Notes under the pieces: model-generated
What the model was told of the DNA's origin: nothing
What the model saw: only the letters and a program-made list of their open reading frames with translations
Database searches by the model: none
NCBI GenBank assembly: GCA_002455375.1
Contig: DKKR01000042.1
Coordinates: 1-25,972 of the forward strand
Reading direction: 5' to 3'
DNA: 25,972 nt
Origin: Bacteroidetes bacterium UBA6661
GTDB taxonomy: Bacteria; Bacteroidota; Bacteroidia; AKYH767-A; OLB10
In this document: piece by piece, positions 17,063-25,175 of the stretch
Layout: the number at the start of each line of letters is the position of its first letter
Numbering within the stretch: the first letter of the stretch is position 1
Translations under genes and position numbers: made by a program

Positions 17063-17429
17063 CTTCACTTTTTTCAAGTTCATATCCATCTTCCTCAAAA
17101 TAGCGGATAACATTGATTTTTAACAATAAATCCTGCTCTTTTAATGGCATTTGAGGCATTGTTTTAGCCTTTTCATACTGTGGCCACCCATCGGCATCAA
17201 CGCCTGTAAGTTTGTAAAAACCTTCATAGCTAAGGAGTTTGCATGTGGCAATGTGCATTAAATCCTGCTTTTCTTCCTTAGTAAAGTTCTGATATCCTTT
17301 TCCCAGTTCCTGTACTCCAATAAGGAAAATCATACCCTGTAAATCGGGCTTTTCACCAAAGGTTTCTTCCAATTGCCGTAAAAGTTCACCCCACTTATGC
17401 TTGATTTTCTGAATATTTGTTTCGTTCAT
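17055..17429 (-). CDS. Small conserved-looking protein of unknown function
   Basis: 124 residues from the ATG at 17429. It is soluble and rich in Glu, Lys and Leu, with no signal peptide or membrane segment, and appears mostly helical. Visible segments are HKWGELLRQLEETFGEKPD, FLIGVQELGKGYQNF, KLTGVDADGWPQYE and an acidic end. I do not recognise a named family, though the composition and clear promoter argue that it is real. The frame extends to 17456, but the -7 promoter box lies at 17445-17452 inside that extension, so the shorter start is better supported. Confidence 0.65.
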   Translation of the reverse strand: MNETNIQKIKHKWGELLRQLEETFGEKPDLQGMIFLIGVQELGKGYQNFTKEEKQDLMHIATCKLLSYEGFYKLTGVDADGWPQYEKAKTMPQMPLKEQDLLLKINVIRYFEEDGYELEKSEVI

Positions 17430-17444
17430 AAACAATAAAGTGTT

Positions 17445-17478
17445 CAAAAGTACCAATATTAGAGACTAAACCACCAAA
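17445..17478 (-). promoter_or_regulatory. Promoter of the small unknown gene
   Basis: On the minus strand TTTG (17475-17478) is followed by a 22-base spacer and TACTTTTG (17445-17452), the same -7 octamer as the ATP synthase promoter. The ATG at 17429 is 15 bases downstream. Confidence 0.6.
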
Positions 17479-17526
17479 CAATAAAATATCTAATTTTGAT
17501 AAACCACAATAAATCCACAATAAACA

Positions 17527-18660
17527 ATGAACCTGTTAAGATTAAAACTGGCAATTATAGCCCTATTTTTGGCATGGTTGCTACCTCAAGCTGAGGTTTC
17601 AGCTAAGAATCAACCTGTTGACATAGTCTTTACACTTGACCTGAGCGGCAGTACCAACGGATTGATAGATGATGTCCGCGACAACCTTTGGGGTATGAAT
17701 AACGAGCTCAATCGTTTGTATCCCTCCAGCCAAATAAGGTTTGCTGTGGTGGGCTACTCGCGTCCAAGTTTTGGTAGTAAAAACCAATATGTAAAAGTGC
17801 TATCACCGTTTACTTCTGATATTGATAACATTGCAACGGAATTGTATAAACTCAAACCCAATATCGAAAAAGGCGATCAGTATGTGGGTGCTGCTATTCG
17901 TGCTTCGCTTGATATGTTGAGTTGGTCAAATGAAAAAAATGCAGTGAAACAAATTTTCCTTACCGGAAATGGTTCGGTATTCTTAGGTGCGTTTGATGTT
18001 GTAGAATCATGTAATCTGGCAAAAGAAAAAGGTATATCTGTAAATGCATTGTATTGCTACAGTTCATTACGTGCAAAAGACATTAGCGGATGGTATAAAA
18101 TTTCTGAAATTACCGGTGGAAAATCAATAGATGTTAAAGTACATAAACGATTGCCTGACTATGCAACAGTTACTGATATTAGCCAACTGCAGAAACTTGC
18201 ATCAGAGCTGAATAAGACCTATATCTACTATGGTAAAACCGGACGAGATAGTTATAAAGCAATGGTGAGCAATGAAAAAAATGCAATGAATGCGCGCCAG
18301 TCAACATTTGAAGATTTGTTGTACCACAAAATTTCCGATCGTTATCAAGGAAAACAAAATGAGTGGGATTTGGTAGATTATATCAAATCGCGCAACGGCA
18401 ATCTTAAAAACATTGATGCAGCCTTTTTGCCGGATTCATTAAAAAAGATCAATCCCGAGCAGCTGCTAACCAAGTTGTTGATTTTAAAAGAAAGAAGAAA
18501 CTATCTCATCAGTCAAATACGTCAGTTACTTCCCTTTGAACGTCAGGATAAATTAACGGCATATTTTAATTCAAAACAAGCCGACAGTGATATGATTTTT
18601 GACCGTCAGGTGATGAAGGTATTAAAAGATGAAATGCAGTCTGATTTAGCTGTAAACTAA
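17527..18660 (+). CDS. Exported von Willebrand factor A domain protein
   Basis: 377 residues. A signal peptide (about 1-26, ending EVSAK) precedes a VWA domain (about 31-220). The MIDAS start is VFTLDLSGST with D38, S40 and S42. The later strand where the usual TDG lies reads IFLTGNGS, so the third MIDAS acidic residue appears to be missing. The C-terminal ~150 residues are charged and probably helical (LLTKLLILKERRNYLISQIRQLL); I recognise no domain there. It is probably periplasmic or surface exposed with a protein-binding role. The start is the ATG right after an AT-rich leader. The stop lies three bases from the stop of the convergent superoxide dismutase gene. Confidence 0.78.
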   Translation: MNLLRLKLAIIALFLAWLLPQAEVSAKNQPVDIVFTLDLSGSTNGLIDDVRDNLWGMNNELNRLYPSSQIRFAVVGYSRPSFGSKNQYVKVLSPFTSDIDNIATELYKLKPNIEKGDQYVGAAIRASLDMLSWSNEKNAVKQIFLTGNGSVFLGAFDVVESCNLAKEKGISVNALYCYSSLRAKDISGWYKISEITGGKSIDVKVHKRLPDYATVTDISQLQKLASELNKTYIYYGKTGRDSYKAMVSNEKNAMNARQSTFEDLLYHKISDRYQGKQNEWDLVDYIKSRNGNLKNIDAAFLPDSLKKINPEQLLTKLLILKERRNYLISQIRQLLPFERQDKLTAYFNSKQADSDMIFDRQVMKVLKDEMQSDLAVN

Positions 18661-18663
18661 TAA

Positions 18664-19374
18664 TCAGGAATTATAATTTTCAAGTGCTACATCCCAGTTT
18701 ATCAGATTCCACCAGGCACTAACATAATCTGCTCTTTTGTTCTGATAATGCAAATAGTAAGCATGCTCCCAAACATCAATTCCCAAAACAGGAGTGCCTT
18801 TAACTTCGGCAATGTCCATCAGCGTGTTGTCCTGATTTGGAGTAGATGTAACACTTAGTTTGCCATCGGTTGATTTAATAAGCCAAGCCCATCCGGAACC
18901 AAATCTGTTTTTTGCTGCATCAGAAAATGTTTTTTGCAAGTTGTCAATATTGCTGAAATCTTTTGTGATGGCTTCGGCCAAAGCATCGGTTGGTGTTTTA
19001 GATCCTCCCGGACGCATCAACTTCCAGAAAAAAGAATGATTATAGTGTCCACCTGCATTGTTGCGAATTGCCGCAGAATGTTTTGATACCTTACCTAACA
19101 ATTCATTTAATGACACGCCTTGTAATTTTTCTGCAACGACTGCTTTGTTAAGATTGTTTACATATCCCTGATGATGCTTGGTGTAATGGATTTCCATCGT
19201 TAGCGTATCAATATATGGCTCTAATGCTTCGAAGCCATATTCCAAATCAGGTAATTTAAATAAGTTGTCTTCGTTGTTTTCTGATGCAAAGGCAACCTTG
19301 CTGCCGATTCCGTACAATGCCAGCGTTCCTGCTGCCAATGCAGAAGTTTTTAAAAAATCTCTCCTGTTTTTCAT
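18664..19374 (-). CDS. Tat-exported Fe/Mn superoxide dismutase, Mn-type signature
   Basis: 236 residues. The N-terminus NRRDFLKTSA is a twin-arginine signal, with likely cleavage after AFA (about 30), so the enzyme should act in the periplasm. The metal ligands of the Fe/Mn family are H63 (EIHYTKHH), H113 (GGHYNH), D200 and H204 (IDVWEHAYY). GGHYNH and NQDN (about 180-183) are the Mn-type choices rather than the Fe-type forms, though cambialistic use cannot be excluded. The enzyme dismutes superoxide to peroxide and oxygen. It lies 11 bases after the biotin carrier gene on the same strand, so it is probably co-transcribed. Confidence 0.9.
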   Translation of the reverse strand: MKNRRDFLKTSALAAGTLALYGIGSKVAFASENNEDNLFKLPDLEYGFEALEPYIDTLTMEIHYTKHHQGYVNNLNKAVVAEKLQGVSLNELLGKVSKHSAAIRNNAGGHYNHSFFWKLMRPGGSKTPTDALAEAITKDFSNIDNLQKTFSDAAKNRFGSGWAWLIKSTDGKLSVTSTPNQDNTLMDIAEVKGTPVLGIDVWEHAYYLHYQNKRADYVSAWWNLINWDVALENYNS

Positions 19375-19385
19375 TTTCTTTATGA

Positions 19386-19886
19386 TTAAGATAATTCAAT
19401 TAATACCGTATTCTTTTCAACTTTATCACCCTTAGATACATTTATTTTTTTTACAACTGCATCATTAATGGCTTTCAGGTTGTTTTCCATCTTCATAGCT
19501 TCAAGCACCAACAAGCTATCACCTTTTTGAATTGTTTGTCCTTCAGAAACTAAAATGTCGAGGACCAAACCTGGCATTGGAGCCTTTAGGTCGTTTACTT
19601 TTTGAGCAAACATTTTATCCATGCCCAATTGCTGAAGCAACTCATCGTATTTATCTTTCAGTGCAACCTGATAAACATTGCCGTTAACTCTTATTTTAAA
19701 TTGCTTTTCAGTGTAATTTGCTTCAAGTAATTCAGCCTTATATGATTTGTTTTGTAGCAGAATACTTAATGACGACTCAGATATTTTTTTAATGTCAATA
19801 TCAACCTGCTTATTGTTTTGTGTTAAAACTTTTTTCTTCGAATCGAAGTTGAGATTAATTTCCTGACCCTTAATTATTGCTTTCAA
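19386..19886 (-). CDS. Biotin carboxyl carrier protein subunit
   Basis: 166 residues. The C-terminal biotinyl domain (about 98-166) starts LKAPMPGLVLDI and carries the biotin-attachment lysine K132 in EAMKMEN. The N-terminal ~90 residues are a strand-rich region with INLNF and a QVALKDKYDEL linker. This fits the carrier subunit of an acyl-CoA carboxylase (acetyl- or propionyl-type). The partner carboxylase genes are not in this window. The only start close to the N-terminus is a TTG (19884-19886), which gives MKAIIKGQEI. A TATATTTG box just upstream supports it. The gene precedes the superoxide dismutase gene in the same direction. Confidence 0.87.
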   Translation of the reverse strand: MKAIIKGQEINLNFDSKKKVLTQNNKQVDIDIKKISESSLSILLQNKSYKAELLEANYTEKQFKIRVNGNVYQVALKDKYDELLQQLGMDKMFAQKVNDLKAPMPGLVLDILVSEGQTIQKGDSLLVLEAMKMENNLKAINDAVVKKINVSKGDKVEKNTVLIELS

Positions 19887-19905
19887 AATTAATGTTTTAT
19901 TTATG

Positions 19906-19913
19906 CAAATATA
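19906..19913 (-). promoter_or_regulatory. Possible -7 element for the biotin carrier-SOD pair
   Basis: The minus strand reads TATATTTG followed by CA, an exact TANNTTTG match ending 19 bases before the TTG start. No TTG is present at the expected -33 position. Confidence 0.45.
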
Positions 19914-19924
19914 AAACTCTACTG

Positions 19925-20410
19925 CTAATCGGCATAATATGATATGGTTGACTTGACGAAATGCCAGGTCATAATTCCGGCACCAACTAATTTTATTCCT
20001 GTTGAAATAAAGGTTCCGCCTACTGTTGCCAATCCCGACCGTAAGGCATCTCTTGTATTTTTTCCTGCAAGAAAATCGCCAACGATAGCGCCAATAATTG
20101 TTCCCATTATCATTCCAACAGGAGTGAGAAAAATTCCTAGTAACATACCAATGAAACTTCCAATCACTCCATAACGTGTAGCACCAAATCGTTTAGCTGT
20201 CCAAATAGGGAGATAATAATCAAGAATAGAAATTATGATGACCATGGCAAACATAATCCACAGAAAACGTCCTGTATAGAAATTAAAATGCCAGTCAGCT
20301 AATAATAGTCCGCCAAAAGCAATGGGTAATCCGGGCAGCACAGGAAGTATGCATCCTGCAATGCCGGCTAAAAGCAATAATGCAGAAATAATAATAATCA
20401 GTATGTCCAT
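19925..20410 (-). CDS. DUF456 family membrane protein
   Basis: A 161-residue hydrophobic protein with about four to five membrane helices. It matches my memory of DUF456 from the opening ALLLLAGIAGCILPVLPGLPIAFGG, the middle IGSFIGMLLGIFLTPVGMIMGTIIGAIVGDFLAG (a glycine-rich, re-entrant-like hairpin) and the late SGLATVGGTFISTGIKL. Function is unknown for the family. It lies upstream of the biotin carrier gene with 38 bases between, but a separate -7-like box in that gap suggests they need not be one transcript. It is divergent from the aspartate kinase gene. Confidence 0.85.
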   Translation of the reverse strand: MDILIIIISALLLLAGIAGCILPVLPGLPIAFGGLLLADWHFNFYTGRFLWIMFAMVIIISILDYYLPIWTAKRFGATRYGVIGSFIGMLLGIFLTPVGMIMGTIIGAIVGDFLAGKNTRDALRSGLATVGGTFISTGIKLVGAGIMTWHFVKSTISYYAD

Positions 20411-20555
20411 TTTGAGTGTGTTAAATTAGAACAATCATAGTGAATAACAGGTTAAGTACAAAAACTTCGGTATAACTTTTTGATTTTTTTATTCTGACAT
20501 CAGGAATATAAGATGATAACTTGCATTTTTGTTGTTTTATTTTTCAGGTATTGTA

Positions 20556-21830
20556 ATGAAGGTTTTTAAGTTTGGCGGAGCATCGGTTAAAGATGCTACT
20601 TCTGTAAAAAATGCAGTTGAAATTCTGAAAGGATTCAAAGGCGAGAAGTTGCTTGTTGTAATTTCTGCAATGGGAAAAACGACCAATGCATTAGAAAAAG
20701 TGGTAAACGATTATTTTTTTTCAAAAGGTAATGCACACACATCATTAAAGGAAGTAAGAGACTATCATCAGCAAATTATGGAGGAATTGTTTTCAGAAAA
20801 AACAAATCCTGTTTTTGATAAGGTAAACAACTTTTTTGTTGAAGCCGACTGGATGCTTGATGAAAAACCACAGCATACTTATAGTTTTGTTTACGATCAG
20901 ATAGTATCTCTTGGTGAGTTGATTTCTACTTGCATTGTCAGTGCTTATCTGGAACAGCAAGGCTGTTCAAACATCTGGCTCGATGTGCGCGATGTACTGA
21001 TGACCGATAACACCTATCGCGAAGCAAAAGTTGACTGGCAAAAAAGTGAAATGCTGGTGCAGAAACAAGTAGTACCTGTTTTTAACCGGGTTGATGTTAT
21101 CATTACTCAGGGATTTATTGGCGGCACATCAGAAAATTATACAACAACATTAGGTCGCGAAGGCTCTGATTATACAGCAGCAATTTTTGCTTATCTTCTC
21201 GATGCAGAAGCCATGTATATCTGGAAAGATGTCCCTGGTGTGTTGAATGCCGATCCGAAATTTTATAAGGATGCACAAAAACTTGATCAGATTAGTTATC
21301 ATGATGCCATTGAGCTTGCTTATTATGGAGCTACAGTCATTCACCCCAAGACAATAAAACCGCTTGAAAATAAAAACATACCGCTTTATGTAAAATCTTT
21401 TCTCAAACCTGAAGCTAATGGTACGGCAATCCGCACCAATGTTCAGACAAAGCCACTGATACCTTCTTATATTTTTAAAAACAATCAGGTGCTTATCAGT
21501 ATTGCAGCTAAAGATTTTTCATTTATTGCAGAAGATAATCTGTCGCGTATTTTTGCTTTGTTTGCCGGACATGGAGTAAAAATTAACCTTATGCAGAATT
21601 CCGCCATCAGCTTTTCTGTTTGCGTTGATAACGATAGTTTTAAAATCCCTGCATTGATAGAAGCATTGCAAAAGGATTATAAAATAAGATATAATGAAGA
21701 CCTGATGCTTTATACCATAAGGCATTATTATCAAAACACTATTGATGCCATTACATCAGGCAAAGAAATATTGTTGGAGCAACGTAGTCGCAACACAGCT
21801 CAGTTTGTTTTAAGAGAAAGTGTAAAATGA
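20556..21830 (+). CDS. Aspartate kinase, monofunctional
   Basis: 424 residues. It phosphorylates aspartate, the first step toward lysine, threonine, methionine and diaminopimelate. The kinase domain (about 1-280) opens MKVFKFGGASVKDA with the KFGGxS site. It contains TTLGREGSDYTAA, where most kinases have GRGGSD, and DPKFYKDAQKL...ISYHDAIELAYYGA. An ACT regulatory region (about 310-400) follows, so end-product feedback is likely. No homoserine dehydrogenase is fused. I chose the ATG at 20556; upstream in-frame codons to 20529 give a non-family N-terminus. The last four bases (ATGA) overlap the heme A synthase start. Confidence 0.93.
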   Translation: MKVFKFGGASVKDATSVKNAVEILKGFKGEKLLVVISAMGKTTNALEKVVNDYFFSKGNAHTSLKEVRDYHQQIMEELFSEKTNPVFDKVNNFFVEADWMLDEKPQHTYSFVYDQIVSLGELISTCIVSAYLEQQGCSNIWLDVRDVLMTDNTYREAKVDWQKSEMLVQKQVVPVFNRVDVIITQGFIGGTSENYTTTLGREGSDYTAAIFAYLLDAEAMYIWKDVPGVLNADPKFYKDAQKLDQISYHDAIELAYYGATVIHPKTIKPLENKNIPLYVKSFLKPEANGTAIRTNVQTKPLIPSYIFKNNQVLISIAAKDFSFIAEDNLSRIFALFAGHGVKINLMQNSAISFSVCVDNDSFKIPALIEALQKDYKIRYNEDLMLYTIRHYYQNTIDAITSGKEILLEQRSRNTAQFVLRESVK

Positions 21831-22915
21831 GTACTGAAATTTATAATTTAAAATACAGAAAGGCAATTATCATTTGGTTGCTGACAGGATGTTTACTTAT
21901 TGCTGCAATGGTTGTTATCGGTGGCATAACCAGACTAACCGGTAGCGGATTGTCTATTACAGAATGGAAACTCATTCATGGAACCATTCCACCACTCAAT
22001 GAGAAAGAATGGATGGAAGAGTTTGACAGTTATAAAGCTATTCCACAGTATCAATTGCTTAATTACAATTTTAGCTTAGAAGATTTCAAACAAATTTATT
22101 TCTGGGAATATTTTCACCGTTTGTTAGGTCGTGTAATTGGAATGGTTTTCTTTTTCCCTTTCCTATTTTTCTGGATAAAAAAACAGTTTAACAATGAGCG
22201 CCTGCGCAAAATGCTGTTGTTGTTTTTTCTGGGTGGACTGCAAGGTTTTTTGGGTTGGTTTATGGTTAAAAGCGGACTTACGGAACGTACTTCTGTGAGT
22301 CATTATCGCCTGGCAATTCATCTCATTTCTGCATTCATCACCTTCGGTGCTACTTTTTATGTGGCACTCGATTATATTTTTCCGCAACACAGAGAATATG
22401 ATTTGCATCTGAAAAAACTTTATAAACTTTCATGGATAACCATGATTGTTTTATGCGTACAGATAATTTATGGTGCTTTTGTTGCCGGACTTAAAGCCGG
22501 AAGAATTTTTAATTCATTTCCAAAAATGGATGATCACTGGATTTCTGATGCAGTTGGAATGAGTTTGCAAAAATTGGGTGCAGCAGCATTGTTTGATGCC
22601 ATGCCTGTAGTACAGTTTATTCATCGTTATGTTGCTTATGCAGTGGTGATTTTGTTTCTGGTTCTGTATTTCACAGCAAAGAATTTAAACACTGCAAGAT
22701 TGAATAAGTTACTATATCCTGAAGTACTGAGTACACTTTGGTTATTACCTGCTTTAGTGGTGCTTCAATTCATACTTGGTGTTTTTACTTTGCTTTATGG
22801 CGTGCCGGTTTGGTTAGGTGTTGTTCATCAGGCAACAGCATTTCTATTGTTTGGTATGATGGTTTTACTTTTACATCGCTTTAAAACAACATGCAAGCCT
22901 GAAATTACAACATAG
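21827..22915 (+). CDS. ctaA: Heme A synthase, COX15/CtaA family
   Basis: A 362-residue membrane enzyme that oxidises the methyl group of heme O to give heme A for aa3-type cytochrome oxidase. Eight hydrophobic helices fit the two-half architecture and the long COX15-like type. The family block GGITRLTGSGLSITEWK follows helix 1. The conserved histidines expected to bind heme are H97 (YFHRLLGR), H165 (RLAIHL), H266 (FIHRYVAY) and H334 (VVHQATAF). The start ATG overlaps the aspartate kinase stop in ATGA, which suggests coupled translation. No oxidase or heme O synthase gene is within the window. The stop is four bases from that of the convergent plug gene. Confidence 0.93.
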   Translation: MSTEIYNLKYRKAIIIWLLTGCLLIAAMVVIGGITRLTGSGLSITEWKLIHGTIPPLNEKEWMEEFDSYKAIPQYQLLNYNFSLEDFKQIYFWEYFHRLLGRVIGMVFFFPFLFFWIKKQFNNERLRKMLLLFFLGGLQGFLGWFMVKSGLTERTSVSHYRLAIHLISAFITFGATFYVALDYIFPQHREYDLHLKKLYKLSWITMIVLCVQIIYGAFVAGLKAGRIFNSFPKMDDHWISDAVGMSLQKLGAAALFDAMPVVQFIHRYVAYAVVILFLVLYFTAKNLNTARLNKLLYPEVLSTLWLLPALVVLQFILGVFTLLYGVPVWLGVVHQATAFLLFGMMVLLLHRFKTTCKPEITT

Positions 22916-22919
22916 TTTT

Positions 22920-23591
22920 TCAGAAACGATAACTTTTTGAAGTAATAACAATTATACCGCCTGTAGCATCGCCATAGCAAGCAGGAATACTGCTGTTGTA
23001 AATGCTAATCTGCTCAATAGCACATCCCGGCAACTTAGGTTCATTTTCAGTAATTACTCCGTCAACAATATATTTTACAGTACCATATCGCGAGCCGGAC
23101 ATACTTATTGGCTCTCCGGCATCGGCCTGAAAAACTTTTGCTGTAGAAGCAGCCAATGCATTAATGTTTTTGTCAACGGCATACTTTATGTCTTCATAGC
23201 TGATGACTAATGGTGTGTTTGGATTACGTGGCATCAGTGGAATTCTGTATTCTTCTTTTCGAACAACGGGCAGCGTATTGCTGAAGTTTAAAGTTTTGTT
23301 AAGTACAACAGTTTCTCCGTCAGAAACTCTGACACCTGTAGTACTTAATGTTTCATATCCTAATATAGAAAAACGGATGTTGTAACTGCCGGGTGCAAGT
23401 GGTCTTATTTTAAAGCTGCCTTTATCGTCTGTAAAAACTGCTTGTGTAAGTTCATTGGTTCCATAGCTGATCATTACACCGGGTAATGGCTCCTTGTTGT
23501 CATTATCAGAAATTACACCTGTTATTTGTGCATCCTGTTGTGCCTTGCATGTTATGGATAAAAGCAGAAGAATAAAAGTAAGTCTGAACAT
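22920..23591 (-). CDS. Stand-alone CarboxypepD_reg plus TonB plug protein
   Basis: 223 residues. A signal peptide (about 1-17, ITCKAQ) is followed by a carboxypeptidase-regulatory beta-sandwich (about 22-105: ITGVISDNDNKEPLPGVMI, PGSYNIRFSILGYETL). A TonB-receptor plug-like module (about 130-220) follows, with VKYIVDGV and ISIYNSSIPACYGDATGGIIVITSK. This is the start of a SusC/TonB-dependent receptor without the 22-strand barrel. The stop comes right after the plug, and the next gene is convergent on the other strand, so the short length is not caused by the window edge. It may be a genuine short family or an old truncation. I favour an intact short gene, because no barrel remnants follow. 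Confidence 0.75.
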   Translation of the reverse strand: MFRLTFILLLLSITCKAQQDAQITGVISDNDNKEPLPGVMISYGTNELTQAVFTDDKGSFKIRPLAPGSYNIRFSILGYETLSTTGVRVSDGETVVLNKTLNFSNTLPVVRKEEYRIPLMPRNPNTPLVISYEDIKYAVDKNINALAASTAKVFQADAGEPISMSGSRYGTVKYIVDGVITENEPKLPGCAIEQISIYNSSIPACYGDATGGIIVITSKSYRF

Positions 23592-23665
23592 AATTGTTGT
23601 TTTTAAAAAAGATGCAAGCTAAATTGCTATTCCATAATTACAACAACTGAAATATGATTTTGTTG

Positions 23666-24940
23666 TTACATCAGAATACCTGCCAATGTTGCAGAAAGAT
23701 AAGATGCTAATGTTCCGCATACCAATGCTTTTAAACCTAGTTTTGCCAGGTCGGCTCTGCGCGATGGAGCAAGTTCACCAATGCCACCTACCTGAATAGC
23801 CACAGAGCTGAAGTTTGCAAATCCGCAAAGTGCAATACTTAAAATTGTTATTGCCTTTGGCGACATTGTTTTCATTGCTGCTGTAAAATCTACATAGGCA
23901 ACAAATTCATTCACGGCAAGCTTTGTTCCCAAAAGCTGACCCGCTATATGCACATCCTGAGAAGGCACACCCATCAGATAAGCAAAAATTGAAAATACAG
24001 CACCCAGAATTTCTTTAAGACTGAGTTTAGACAAATCTATATTGATGGCACTTAGACTAAGCCCCCATTCTGTCAGATGCCGTCCACAAAAACCAAGTGT
24101 GGCATCTATCAACGCTATCAACGCAATGACACCAATGAGCATGGCAATTACATTCAGCGAAACTTTAAGTCCATCACTTGCACCGTGAGAGATGGCATCC
24201 ATCAGATTGCTATGTGTCTTTTTTACTTCTAATTTAACTGTACCTTTTGTTTCTGACTCTTCTGTTTCAGGATAAACTATTTTAGAAATCACCAATGCTG
24301 CAGGTGCAGCCATGATGCTGGCTGCCAGTAAATATTCTGCCGGCACACCCATTGAAATATAAATAGCCATTACACCACCGGCAATACAGGCCATGCTGCC
24401 AGTCATGGATGCCAGCAATTCGCTCATGGTCATTTTGCTGAGGTAGGGTTTAATTAAGATCTGCGCTTCTACTTGTCCAACAAATGCTGATGATACATTG
24501 CTTAAGGCTTCGGCACCACTGACGTTCATGATTGCTTTCATTCCTTTAGCAAATATGGAAACAACACGTTGCATCAAGCCGATATGATAGGCAATACTCA
24601 CCAGCACGGCTACAAAAATTATGGTTGGCATAATCTTGAACATGAAAATAAAACTGTTGGCAGGTCCAAAAATCTGATCCATGATATCTTTTTTAATCAG
24701 TGCACCAAACACAAACTCACCACCACGCAGTGCATAATCCAAAATCTTGGTTATAAAATCGGCCAGCTTATGAAATATCATTTGGCCTATACTGGTTTTT
24801 AAAATAAAAAATGCCAACACTATTTGTAATCCGAGACCACTTAATACCAATCTCAGATTGATGGCTTTTTTGTTGTTAGACATCAGGTAGGCAATACCCA
24901 GAATAAAGAGGAAACCAAAAATTCCGAAAAAACGATCCAT
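23666..24940 (-). CDS. Concentrative nucleoside transporter (CNT family)
   Basis: A 424-residue inner-membrane symporter that takes up nucleosides with H+ or Na+. Features include the N-terminal helices (FFGIFGFLFILGIAYLMS), the gate region GQVEAQILIKPYLSKMT (about 155-170) with the conserved Glu, the SMACIAGGVMAIYISMGVP block, and the late SIALCGFANFSSVAIQVGGIG core (about 365-385) with the conserved Asn/Ser substrate residues. Helix count and length fit bacterial NupC-type members. A TATTTTTG box on the minus strand (24992-24999) could serve as its -7 element. Confidence 0.92.
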   Translation of the reverse strand: MDRFFGIFGFLFILGIAYLMSNNKKAINLRLVLSGLGLQIVLAFFILKTSIGQMIFHKLADFITKILDYALRGGEFVFGALIKKDIMDQIFGPANSFIFMFKIMPTIIFVAVLVSIAYHIGLMQRVVSIFAKGMKAIMNVSGAEALSNVSSAFVGQVEAQILIKPYLSKMTMSELLASMTGSMACIAGGVMAIYISMGVPAEYLLAASIMAAPAALVISKIVYPETEESETKGTVKLEVKKTHSNLMDAISHGASDGLKVSLNVIAMLIGVIALIALIDATLGFCGRHLTEWGLSLSAINIDLSKLSLKEILGAVFSIFAYLMGVPSQDVHIAGQLLGTKLAVNEFVAYVDFTAAMKTMSPKAITILSIALCGFANFSSVAIQVGGIGELAPSRRADLAKLGLKALVCGTLASYLSATLAGILM

Positions 24941-25175
24941 AATATTGAGGTTAAAAATGTAAACTGCCTTTGTTGAATTTTAAAGGGCTTTCAAAAATAG
25001 ATAAATTTTATTTCTGTAAGGTGAATGTGATGTTGGCAATGTGCACTAAACCTATTCACGACTATTCTACACAGCTTACTTAAGGGCCAAAAGTGTTTTT
25101 ATTACGATGAAAACAATGTAGATATCCTTCTTATTGTGTCCAAACAAATTTATTATTTTATTTGTTGAAAGCAAT

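Noticed and set aside
20411..20555. Lysine riboswitch or attenuator before aspartate kinase
   Set aside because: The 145-base gap is AT-rich and shows no aptamer-like stems, leader peptide or terminator that I can identify.
22920..23591. Plug protein as a pseudogene of a full TonB receptor
   Set aside because: The frame is intact with a signal peptide, and no barrel remnant remains downstream. Truncation is possible but not shown.
24941..25175. Small RNA or small gene in the largest gap
   Set aside because: No stable hairpin with a T run and no believable short frame. Only a -7-like box for the transporter is visible.
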